Assembly: GCA_022447485.1 (NCBI GenBank)
Contig: JAKVCH010000069.1
Coordinates: forward strand, 1-11,166
Direction: 5' to 3'
DNA from: Polyangiaceae bacterium
GTDB lineage: Bacteria; Myxococcota_A; Polyangia; Polyangiales; Polyangiaceae
DNA length: 11,166 nt
A model generated the notes under the pieces. The model worked only from the letters and a program-made list of their open reading frames with translations. It was not told the origin of the DNA and made no database searches. Below, piece by piece: positions 1 through 6,207 of this stretch (its first letter is position 1; every line of letters begins with the position of its first letter). The translations under genes and the position numbers were made by a program.

Positions 1-619
1 CCCTGAGGTCACAGAGAATATCGTGGGTAATTTTTGCCGTCCGTTGATCCATTCCCGCATCAGGATCGTCGAAGAAGAAAAAACGGGGCCGTAAGACTAA
101 TGCCCGAGCAATGGCCAGGCGTTTACGATTCCCAAAAGATAGATGAGCTGGAAGTTGGCCCCAATCGCGGCGATGAATTTGCACCCGATGCAGGGCCTCT
201 TCTGCCCGAGCTTGTACGTCGTCTGGGCTCAACTGCAGGATATCCGCATGATAGTGCAAGGGAAGAGTGAGGTTAGCGAGCGCATTTAAGTTGGCTAATA
301 ACCCTCCTTCTTGGAAAACAAAGCCAATCGGCAGACCGCGGCGTAGTCGTTCACTGGGTAGCATCCCCTTGACCGGGAATCCTCCAAGCAGCACGGCGCC
401 TCGATGAGGTTGAATTAAGCCGGCGGCCAAGTAGAGAAAGGAGGACTTACCACAACCATTTTGCCCAGTGATCACGATGGAACTACCGGCGTTGAGCTCC
501 CAGGAAACGTCTTGCAGGATGGGCCCGGCATCATAGTGAAAAACCACTCGATCGAAGGTGATTCCTGGCTCTTCATCATCGAGAGGGAATTCTTCGGAGC
601 TTTCGAGCGCTGGAGTCAT
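1..619 (-). CDS. ABC transporter ATP-binding protein, MlaF-like (partial, 3' end outside window)
   Basis: Nucleotide-binding subunit of an ABC transporter, 206 residues visible from the ATG at 619; the C-terminus, including the H-loop, lies beyond base 1. Visible motifs are Walker A GQNGCGKS (52-59), the Q-loop Gln103 in VFQEGG, a signature LSFGN (160-164) instead of LSGGQ, Walker B FFFFD (180-184) followed by Asp185 where the catalytic Glu is expected, and a D-loop GMD (189-191). The gene starts inside the stop codon of the MlaE-type permease (ATGA overlap at 616-619), so translation is probably coupled and the two proteins should form one complex. By analogy with Mla/MCE systems it would power lipid movement between inner membrane and periplasm, and an MlaD-like gene would be expected next, outside the window. 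The family call is solid. The changed signature and Walker B residues suggest slow or altered ATP turnover, which is inference. Confidence 0.88.
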   Translation of the reverse strand, partial: MTPALESSEEFPLDDEEPGITFDRVVFHYDAGPILQDVSWELNAGSSIVITGQNGCGKSSFLYLAAGLIQPHRGAVLLGGFPVKGMLPSERLRRGLPIGFVFQEGGLLANLNALANLTLPLHYHADILQLSPDDVQARAEEALHRVQIHRRDWGQLPAHLSFGNRKRLAIARALVLRPRFFFFDDPDAGMDQRTAKITHDILCDLR

Positions 620-1464
620 GAGAGGCGGGTTCCTACGATCCAGTAAAATGCGACGGTCATCGTTGCGTTGAAGGCAATCAGGGCGACAAGAGTGCGCACA
701 ATCGCCTTACTAGCTTTTTGCGGAACTTCGGTCGGTGGGACGCCCACTTCAAGGCCGTAGTAGGAGCAAACCCAACCGATAATGGCACCGAGCCCAATGG
801 ATTTGACTAAAAGCAAGGGGAGGTCCCAAGGCGTGAGCCCCATCGATACACCTACCTGCCACTCACCCACACCCTCACTGTCCATGAGAAATGCTACAGC
901 GAGGCCGCCGAGGACGGCAGCTGCCGAAAAGAATACCGTTAAGAGAGGCACGCTCAGCGTTGTGGCAAGGATGCGTGGCCAGACGAGAAATCGAGGCGGA
1001 TCGATCCCGAGAGAAGCGAGGCCAATCACCTCTTGATTTACCTTCATGACGCCGAGCTCCGTAGCGATTGCGGTGCCGCTTCTGCCTGTAACGATGATGG
1101 CTGTGACAAGAGGAGCTACTTCGCGCAGAATAATGGCAACCACGATGCGCGCGGCAATATCGCGATGAATTGTGCCTCCAAGTAATTCGGTTTGAGCGAC
1201 CAATGTAGCTCCGATCAGTAAAGCGACGACACTGACCATGCTGAGGGTCTGAAAGCTGGTGTAGAAGATTTGTCGGATCGTCAGGGCGCGGCAGACTTCG
1301 GCGGCACCCTTTCCGGGGGCGATTGAGCTTCTGAGAGCCGCACTCAGTATGCTGAGCAAGCCCACAACCAGTTGATAGGCCCCAAGTGCTTGAGCGCCAA
1401 GTGCCTCGAGCCAGCCTTTGGCCTCAGCGTCTTTACGCGAGGGAGCCTGTGATTTGCCTAGCAC
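616..1464 (-). CDS. MlaE-family ABC transporter permease
   Basis: Inner-membrane permease of the MlaE/YrbE/TGD1 family, 282 aa, close to the family's usual length of about 260. After a charged N-terminus and an amphipathic stretch (about 20-60) there are hydrophobic segments near 68-90, 104-126, 166-193, 216-236 and 254-276. The family hallmark is GRSGTAIATELGVMKV (127-142), the cytoplasmic loop contacting the ATPase; a second conserved block, YGLEVGV with a following PQKASKAIV, sits at 236-256. The start is a GTG with GGGGGG about ten bases upstream on the minus strand; a TAG stop just before it rules out a longer protein. It is first in an operon with the ATPase gene (4-base overlap). In known systems this subunit works with an MCE-domain protein in phospholipid or other lipid transport across the envelope. 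The exact substrate cannot be read from sequence. Confidence 0.93.
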   Translation of the reverse strand: MLGKSQAPSRKDAEAKGWLEALGAQALGAYQLVVGLLSILSAALRSSIAPGKGAAEVCRALTIRQIFYTSFQTLSMVSVVALLIGATLVAQTELLGGTIHRDIAARIVVAIILREVAPLVTAIIVTGRSGTAIATELGVMKVNQEVIGLASLGIDPPRFLVWPRILATTLSVPLLTVFFSAAAVLGGLAVAFLMDSEGVGEWQVGVSMGLTPWDLPLLLVKSIGLGAIIGWVCSYYGLEVGVPPTEVPQKASKAIVRTLVALIAFNATMTVAFYWIVGTRLS

Positions 1465-1689
1465 TAGTCAGAGCCCCCCATCGCTCGCTTCTTGTTCCAT
1501 CACAAGAGCAGCGTGCCGAAGGGCTATCCTCGATGCAAGCGTAAATCGGAGGCTCGTCGCGGAAGAACTTTTCGAGGATCGGAAAACTCTTTTTGCGTGC
1601 CGTGCTCAGGCTGCTTTTTGGTCCCGGTGATTCTGGACTCGGGAGCGGCTCTATTGGGGTAGCGATTTTCTGGCGGCTGAGAGGCAGCT
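1465..1689. other. Intergenic region between lacI-type gene and MlaE operon
   Basis: 225 bp separating two minus-strand genes. It should contain the end of the repressor transcript and the promoter of the MlaE-type operon, but I see no convincing -35/-10 pair and no intrinsic terminator with a U-tract. The only small structure is a 5-bp inverted repeat, CTTGT/ACAAG, at 1491-1506, close upstream of the permease ribosome-binding site. Confidence 0.5.
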
Positions 1690-2673
1690 TTAGGCTGTCT
1701 TTGTTGTCGCGCGGTCGATCAGCTCCAAGGGAACGACAAGGCTCTCTGGTCGCTCGGTAGGATTCTTGATCAATTCGAGAATTCTATCAGCAGCCCAATC
1801 ACCGAACTTCTCCATGGGCTGACGGACAGTTGTGAGTCCGAGAACATCCATCAGGGGCTGGTCGTCGAAACCAATCACCTGAACTTGGTCTGGCACGGAC
1901 ACGCCCTGACGTCGCAATTCTTGGAGAGCACCAACCGCTAATTGATCCCCGGCACAGGCAATTCCGTTCAGCTCTGGAAAGCTCTCCAGCAACTGTTTCG
2001 TCACCTCTGCTCCCGAAGCATGATCGGTCAATTCGGTTTCAATGACTCGGCTTCCTTCAGGACAGGCTTCGCAGAAACCTGCTTCGCGATCGCGAAAGAC
2101 GACAGAAGAACGGGTACCGATGATTAAGGCTTGTTTATCCGCGCCGCGGTCGCTTAGGGCTCGCGATAGCAGTCGTCCACCCTCGACATTGTCCACGCGA
2201 ATATGAGGGATAATTTCAGTCTGATGGTCGAGAGCGACCAGGGGGATATTCAAGATATCGTATTGGTCGCGGCGTTCCTCATTGATATCCATACTGCAGA
2301 GGATCACCCCTTCACAGGAACGCTCTGCCAGCAGACGATCCAAGTGTCGATCTGCTTCTTCCTGGTTTTTCACATCAACGAGAACAAGGTCGGTATTTTC
2401 CGAAGACAGCTTTTGCGAAAGCGTTTTACAAACCGTGAAGTAGAACGAGGTCGTAAAAAAGGGCATCAAAGCAACGACGCGCGCTCTGTTGGGAGCGCCA
2501 GCGGCTAGACGCCTCGCTGCGTTATTGGGGCGAAAGTCTAATTCACCCATAGCCTTTTGCACTGATTTACGCGTTTTGTCTGAGACGCGACGACTGCCGT
2601 TGATGACTCGGCTAACAGTGGCAATTCCAACGCCCGCTCGGGCTGCGATGTCATAAATTGTGGGAGAAGACAT
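1690..2673 (-). CDS. LacI/GalR-family transcriptional regulator
   Basis: DNA-binding repressor of the LacI family, 327 aa from the ATG at 2673; a GTG three codons upstream at 2682 is the alternative start. The N-terminal helix-turn-helix (residues 5-24, TIYDIAARAGVGIATVSRVI) is typical, followed by the hinge helix NAARRLAAG, whose Leu is the residue that LacI proteins insert into the central CpG of their operators. Residues from about 65 to the end form a periplasmic-binding-protein-like effector domain with VALMPFF, VDNVEGG, GIACAGDQLAVGAL and IGFDDQP blocks typical of sugar-binding members. The gene diverges from a ROK regulator, and the shared region contains GGAAGCG half-sites with a central CpG, so autoregulation and cross-regulation of the ROK gene are likely. 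The nearby gluconokinase hints at a sugar-acid ligand, but the effector is not determined. SD sequence is weak (GAGTGAG). Confidence 0.93.
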   Translation of the reverse strand: MSSPTIYDIAARAGVGIATVSRVINGSRRVSDKTRKSVQKAMGELDFRPNNAARRLAAGAPNRARVVALMPFFTTSFYFTVCKTLSQKLSSENTDLVLVDVKNQEEADRHLDRLLAERSCEGVILCSMDINEERRDQYDILNIPLVALDHQTEIIPHIRVDNVEGGRLLSRALSDRGADKQALIIGTRSSVVFRDREAGFCEACPEGSRVIETELTDHASGAEVTKQLLESFPELNGIACAGDQLAVGALQELRRQGVSVPDQVQVIGFDDQPLMDVLGLTTVRQPMEKFGDWAADRILELIKNPTERPESLVVPLELIDRATTKTA

Positions 2674-2742
2674 TTGACTCACTCAATTGATCTGTGGACC
2701 GCAGACCAAACCCGAGCCTTCCGTGGCTGCGCTTGGCGCGGT

Positions 2743-2766
2743 GGAAGCGGTGATATCCCCGCTTCC
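2743..2766. promoter_or_regulatory. Inverted repeat, candidate LacI-family operator
   Basis: Perfect 8-bp arms GGAAGCGG (2743-2750) and CCGCTTCC (2759-2766) separated by 8 bp. The arm shares GGAAGCG with the cre-like palindrome at 2815-2828. It lies just downstream of the candidate minus-strand promoter of the LacI-type gene, a position where a bound repressor would block initiation or early elongation. Binding by the neighbouring repressor is inferred. Confidence 0.5.
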
Positions 2767-2772
2767 CAATAC

Positions 2773-2804
2773 TCTATATGGGCGGTTTTTCGCCCCTTCG
2801 TCAA
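2773..2804 (-). promoter_or_regulatory. Candidate promoter of the LacI-family gene
   Basis: On the minus strand, TTGACG (2804-2799, 5/6 to the sigma-70 -35 consensus) is followed after 20 bp by TATAGA (2778-2773, 4/6). The spacer is longer than the optimum of 17, so the exact -10 is uncertain. A 5-bp inverted repeat, GGGCG/CGCCC (2780-2795), lies in the spacer. The element is flanked on both sides by GGAAGCG-containing inverted repeats. Confidence 0.35.
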
Positions 2805-2814
2805 GATCATAGTT

Positions 2815-2828
2815 GGGAAGCGCTTTCC
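2815..2828. promoter_or_regulatory. cre-like palindrome, candidate LacI-family operator
   Basis: GGGAAGCGCTTTCC contains the perfect 8-bp palindrome AAGCGCTT with a central CpG, the arrangement used by LacI/CcpA/PurR-type repressors; it fits the CcpA cre consensus TGNAARCGNWWWCA at most positions. It sits in the divergent region, about 11 bp upstream of the minus-strand -35 candidate and about 90 bp before the ROK start, so it could control both genes. Confidence 0.55.
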
Positions 2829-2914
2829 TTGTCGCTTGCGGCGAAACGATTCGCTCTCTACGGTCCATCCAATTAGAGTAGAAATCCAGGAATTTTCTAG
2901 GGATTTGAGGATAG

Positions 2915-4093
2915 ATGGCGGATAGAAAAGTAGATAGCCGGGCAATGAGAGAAGTGAATCGATCAATCATTTATGATTTGATTCGAACCGGCGAACAAGT
3001 TTCGCGCACTGAGCTAGCCCGTCGATCTTCATTAACTAAGCCGACAGTAAGCGCGATTGTCGAGGAATTGCTTCTCGAAGGCATCGTGGTCGAAGTCGGC
3101 TTTAGCAAAAGTGAACCCACTGGCGGACGGCGGGCTCGATTGCTTGAATTTAATCCAGATTCAGCAGCCTATATCGGTCTGCGGTTTGGTGTCAGAACAA
3201 TCACCGTCGCCTTAGCCGACGGCTTGGGTCGGCAGCTGGCGGCTACTACGGCTCCAGCCAACCACCATTCGCCGGATGAGTCTTTGGAGCATGCGGCCGC
3301 TTTGATTCAGACGATACTCGAAGACGCGGGAGTTCCCCAGACCAGGGTTTCCTGTGTCGGTTTGGCTGTCGGTGGCTTGATAGAAGCAGAGACGGGCCGC
3401 TGCATTCTTTCGACGAATCAGAATTGGAAAGAAGTCAATCTTCGAGAGCTAGCAGAAGCTCGTTTCGATATTCCGGTAACAGTTTCGAACGTGACTGACG
3501 CAGCCGCGCTAGCCGAGGCTCGTCTACTTGCTCAAGATGATTGTGATAACTTTGTCTGGATTTACGCCGGGACAGGTATTGGTGCGGCTATTGTTTCCCA
3601 GGGGCAGATTTTTCGAGGGCGCTCGGGCTTTTCTGGAGAAATTGGCTTTTGTCGCGGGCAGCCTGGCGGCCCGACGATTGAAGAGCTTGCTTCCGGTCGG
3701 GCAATTGTTGCTGCCGTAGAAAGTCGTCGAAGCGAGTCGCCGCTCTTTGCTTCGTCTGGGAGCGAGATCAAGATCAACGCTATTTTGAAGGCTGCGGAAG
3801 ATGGGGATGTCTTAGCTCGATCCGTCGTTGAGCGGGCTGGACGCGACTTGGGTCTTGCTGTGTCTTATCTGGTTCATATCATCAATCCAGAGAGGGCAAT
3901 TTTAGGTGGGGGTGTGGCAGAGAAGAGCGATATCTTCCTGGCGGCAGTGCGTGAAACAGTGAACTCAGAAGTGCTTGGCCCCGAAGCTGTCGAATTGAGT
4001 CGAACAGCCTTGGTTGGTGAGGTTGTTACAATTGGAGCGATTCAATTGGCGATGGAGCATTCGGTCCAAAGCTTCCGTATCGTGGCTCGCTAG
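2915..4093 (+). CDS. ROK-family transcriptional regulator (NagC/Mlc/XylR type)
   Basis: 392 aa: N-terminal winged helix (about 12-62, with TELARRSSLTKPTVSAIVEEL) fused to a ROK sugar-kinase-like domain (about 85-380). The start has TGAGGA a few bases upstream. The ROK signature is recognisable (GTGIGAAIVSQGQIFRG at 219-235, then GEIGF). However, the catalytic Asp of the ROK NDA motif is absent: the aligned sequence is SNVTDAAALAE (191-201), with Val193 at that place. The zinc site is also missing, since GExGH is GEIGF (241-245) and the CxCGxxGC cluster is replaced by CRGQPGG. It should therefore be a sugar-responsive regulator without kinase activity. It is divergent from the LacI-type gene and convergent with gluconokinase. 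No consensus promoter is obvious; a weak TTGCGG/TACGGT pair lies upstream. Target genes and ligand are unknown. Confidence 0.92.
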   Translation: MADRKVDSRAMREVNRSIIYDLIRTGEQVSRTELARRSSLTKPTVSAIVEELLLEGIVVEVGFSKSEPTGGRRARLLEFNPDSAAYIGLRFGVRTITVALADGLGRQLAATTAPANHHSPDESLEHAAALIQTILEDAGVPQTRVSCVGLAVGGLIEAETGRCILSTNQNWKEVNLRELAEARFDIPVTVSNVTDAAALAEARLLAQDDCDNFVWIYAGTGIGAAIVSQGQIFRGRSGFSGEIGFCRGQPGGPTIEELASGRAIVAAVESRRSESPLFASSGSEIKINAILKAAEDGDVLARSVVERAGRDLGLAVSYLVHIINPERAILGGGVAEKSDIFLAAVRETVNSEVLGPEAVELSRTALVGEVVTIGAIQLAMEHSVQSFRIVAR

Positions 4094-4118
4094 CCTCTTT
4101 GACTCAGAGGGTCGACCT

Positions 4119-4149
4119 TCGCTACTCGCTTGTCTCAAGCGAGTAGCGA
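4119..4149. terminator. Perfect 14-bp hairpin between convergent genes, overlapping the gluconokinase stop
   Basis: Left arm TCGCTACTCGCTTG (4119-4132), loop TCT, right arm CAAGCGAGTAGCGA (4136-4149). A 14-bp perfect stem with a 3-nt loop is far beyond chance. It includes the TAG stop and the last codons of the minus-strand gluconokinase and lies 26 bases past the ROK stop. It probably ends transcription or stabilises 3' ends on both strands, but neither side is followed by a clear U-tract, so it is not a classical intrinsic terminator. A smaller CCTCT/AGAGG repeat precedes it (4094-4110). Confidence 0.6.
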
Positions 4150-4721
4150 CCGACGATTTCCTGCATCACTTGCTCGGGCCGTTGAGCACCATCGAAGGTT
4201 ACTTCTCTGCCAGGCTCTTCGAGGGTTTCGAGCTGGCTTTGGAGAAGCCCTGGTCCTGCAAAGTGACCTTGGCGTTTGGCTAATCGAGTGGCGAGAACCT
4301 CAGAGGGTACTTTGAGGTAGATGATATTGACCCTGCCAAGAGCTGAACTCGGGCTCTCTTTTTGCTCTCTGGTTGGCGATGCGGGGCGGCTTAGAGCAGA
4401 TGCGGAGCTACCGTTAGCTGATGCCCTGATAAGCGTGTTCCGATACTCAAGCTTGAGGGCACTGCAGGCAACGACAAGCTCTTCTCCTCGCCGCCTCGCC
4501 TGGGCGATTTCATCAGCGAGCGCATTGAGCCAGGGAAGACGGTCGGTGTCGGTGAGACCTTCACCTCGAGACATTTTTTCCTTTGCCCTGGGCGAATGGA
4601 GGGTGTCAGCATCGAGAAATCGAGCCTCTCTCGTCGCTGCCAGTTGACGGCCAATCGTGCTCTTTCCGCTACCGCTCACTCCCATGACGAGCCAGCAGAC
4701 ACCTTTTTCAGGACTCATCAT
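4122..4721 (-). CDS. gntK: Gluconokinase (GntK-type, P-loop)
   Basis: Phosphorylates D-gluconate to 6-phosphogluconate, feeding the pentose phosphate or Entner-Doudoroff pathway; soluble cytoplasmic enzyme. 199 aa, against about 175 for E. coli GntK. Walker A is GVSGSGKST (14-22). Family blocks follow: FLDADTLHS (35-43), KMSRGEGLTDTDRLPWL (49-65), VVACSALKLEYR (83-94), IIYLKVPSEVLATRLAKRQGHF (from 133) and ETLEEPG (165-171). The extra length is one Ser/Ala/Pro-rich stretch, about residues 100-130, between the CSALK helix and the YLK strand, probably a flexible loop. Two adjacent ATGs (4721, 4718) are possible starts; no good SD is visible. It converges on the ROK regulator, whose end it approaches within 28 bp. 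Shikimate kinase-like relatives share the P-loop, but the EKM/DDRxPWL pattern is specific to gluconokinase. Confidence 0.9.
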   Translation of the reverse strand: MMSPEKGVCWLVMGVSGSGKSTIGRQLAATREARFLDADTLHSPRAKEKMSRGEGLTDTDRLPWLNALADEIAQARRRGEELVVACSALKLEYRNTLIRASANGSSASALSRPASPTREQKESPSSALGRVNIIYLKVPSEVLATRLAKRQGHFAGPGLLQSQLETLEEPGREVTFDGAQRPEQVMQEIVGRYSLETSE

Positions 4722-4983
4722 TGAATGATTTTGAGTGAATTTTCATCAGATAAAGTCAGTTGATGAGGTGAGCACGAGCCACGATGAGCGAGAGCCTTTG
4801 CCACCGCGCAGGGGCGCTGTGAATCAAAAAATACTGAAATGCGTGAGCTTTCTCAATCAGATCTGAAGAATCATTTACTTTCATTTCTATTCTGACTTGC
4901 CTCGGGGCCCGTGAATTTGGATGATGGCCCTCGAGCCGGAAATCCGCACGATCATTTCGTAACGAGCGCTCAGGAGATTTCGA
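4722..4983. other. Divergent intergenic region, gluconokinase / PEGA-type gene
   Basis: 262 bp with the start regions of two divergent genes. A weak plus-strand promoter candidate is TTGCCT (4897-4902), a 17-bp spacer and GATGAT (4920-4925). AGGAG at 4972-4976 is a good SD for the ATG at 4984. Palindromes TCAGATCTGA (4857-4866) and GAGCGCTC (4964-4971) are short enough to be chance. No clear promoter for gluconokinase is visible, and no GGAAGCG operator copy. Confidence 0.4.
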
Positions 4984-5997
4984 ATGCGCAAACCTTTTCC
5001 TTTATTCACTTTAGCTTTGGCCTCGTATCTCACTTTGAGTGTCTCTGATGAGGCTCTTGCTCAAGAAGGGGAGCAAAGTGCCCTGGATGAGGCTCGTGCT
5101 AATTTCCAGCGGGCTCTCGAGTTAGAGCATGCCCAGGATTATAGCGGAGCGCTGAAGCTTTTCCGAAAAGTGGGGCAAGTCAAAATGACTCCTCAAGTGC
5201 GCTATCATATTGCTGGCTGTGAAGAGCATCTCGGAAAGTTAGTCAATGCAATGGGAGGTTATAAGATTGCATTGAGTCAGGCCGGAGGGATGCATCCTGA
5301 ATTCATCGCCGAAATCGAGGCGAGTATTCAAGATTTGAATGCTCGCATTCCCAAGCTTGTGCTGACTCGTGGCTCTGGAGCAGAGGGCGCAATTATTGAG
5401 CTCGATGGCGTCGAATTAGGGGCAGCGCGTATCGGAGAGGAGATCATTGTCGACCCAGGACCACACTCTCTTGTGGCGACAGCCCGGGGCAAGAAGGAAT
5501 TTGCGACAACGCTGACGCTTCAAGAAGGAGCGGTCGAGAACTACGAAGTTCAACTCGAAGAGCTTCCTGCGCCTGAGGCACCAGAGTTGGTTCAAAAGGA
5601 GGCGACTCCTCAGGGCTATGGCCCCTGGCCCTATATTTTGGGGGGATCGGGTATTGCTGTTGCTGGTCTTGGGGGTGCTTTTCTTGGGATCAGCCAGGGA
5701 AAGGTAAAAAAGGCCGAGGATATCTGCGGGCCGATCGTGGACGGCGTGATTGACTGCACGGGGGTGACCGATCCTGAAGAGCGTGAGCAGGCTGAGTCCT
5801 ACTCCAAACAGGCGACCACTTTCGAGGCCCTGGGCTGGGCCGGAATAGGCGTTGGCGTAGCATCCGTTGCAGCAGGCACAGTGCTCTACTTCATTGATCC
5901 AACGCGGGGAGCCAAAGCCGAGTCGAAGGCTGGAGTCTCTTTCAAGCCGAGCGCTCCGCGCGCCAATGTAGGGTTTTCGCTTCAAGGCCGATTTTAG
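4984..5997 (+). CDS. Exported TPR / PEGA-like domain protein of unknown function
   Basis: 337 aa with a Sec signal peptide (1-26, cleavage likely after ALA before QEGEQ). Residues about 33-120 are helical, with TPR-like repeats (ANFQRALELEHAQDYSGALKLFRKV, then VRYHIAGCEEHLGKLVNAMGGYKIAL). Residues about 124-192 form a beta-rich PEGA-like domain (GAIIELDGVELGA, then VDPGPHSLVATARGKKEF). Two hydrophobic Gly/Ala-rich segments (216-236 and 283-304) flank a loop with two Cys (248, 258), and the C-terminus is a short polar tail ending GRF. The same layout recurs in many myxobacterial envelope proteins of unknown role. A clear AGGAG SD supports the start. It converges on a Ser/Thr kinase gene, and TPR/PEGA proteins and such kinases are often neighbours in these genomes, but a functional link is only suggested. 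Confidence 0.85.
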   Translation: MRKPFPLFTLALASYLTLSVSDEALAQEGEQSALDEARANFQRALELEHAQDYSGALKLFRKVGQVKMTPQVRYHIAGCEEHLGKLVNAMGGYKIALSQAGGMHPEFIAEIEASIQDLNARIPKLVLTRGSGAEGAIIELDGVELGAARIGEEIIVDPGPHSLVATARGKKEFATTLTLQEGAVENYEVQLEELPAPEAPELVQKEATPQGYGPWPYILGGSGIAVAGLGGAFLGISQGKVKKAEDICGPIVDGVIDCTGVTDPEEREQAESYSKQATTFEALGWAGIGVGVASVAAGTVLYFIDPTRGAKAESKAGVSFKPSAPRANVGFSLQGRF

Positions 5998-5998
5998 A

Positions 5999-6066
5999 GG
6001 CTTCGCAGTCTCAAAGGCTTCGCAATCTCAAAGGCCTCGCAGTCTCAAAGGCTTCGCAATCTCAAA
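5999..6066. repeat. Tandem repeat, 17 bp x 4
   Basis: Four contiguous copies of GGCTTCGCARTCTCAAA begin two bases after the stop codon of the upstream gene (5999, 6016, 6033 and 6050). Copies 1 and 3 carry G and copies 2 and 4 carry A at position 10; copy 3 also has GGCC for GGCT. The alternation suggests duplication of a 34-bp dimer. No spacers, so not a CRISPR array. Confidence 0.92.
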
Positions 6067-6131
6067 GAGCGGGCAACCTATTTCATCCAGCTCTTCTTGA
6101 TTGTTGCACCGCAATGAGGGTGTCGCGTCTC

Positions 6132-6169
6132 AAGTAGGATGTTGCGACGTAAGTAGGATGTTGCGCCGT
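6132..6169. repeat. Tandem repeat, 19 bp x 2, with a degenerate flanking copy
   Basis: AAGTAGGATGTTGCGACGT (6132-6150) is followed directly by the same unit with one A-to-C change (6151-6169). AAGTA restarts at 6170, and a diverged copy seems to precede at about 6119-6131. The unit is unrelated to the 17-bp repeat 66 bp upstream. Confidence 0.85.
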
Positions 6170-6207
6170 AAGTAAAGCGTGGATCGAATTCTTTTCTCAG
6201 GTCTATT

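Noticed and set aside
34..646. Plus-strand ORFs in the first 650 bases
   Set aside because: The minus strand encodes a clear ABC ATPase with Walker A and B and signature motifs across the same bases.
2679..2970. Overlapping ORFs of about 95 codons in the lacI-ROK divergent region
   Set aside because: They overlap each other in two frames, show no domain, and cover operator-like sites and the ROK start.
5416..5985. 189-codon antisense ORF inside the TPR/PEGA-type gene
   Set aside because: No recognisable domain, no start-site support, and the plus strand has a signal peptide, SD and domain structure.
5999..6169. CRISPR-like array
   Set aside because: Repeats are contiguous without unique spacers, too short, and no cas genes are nearby.
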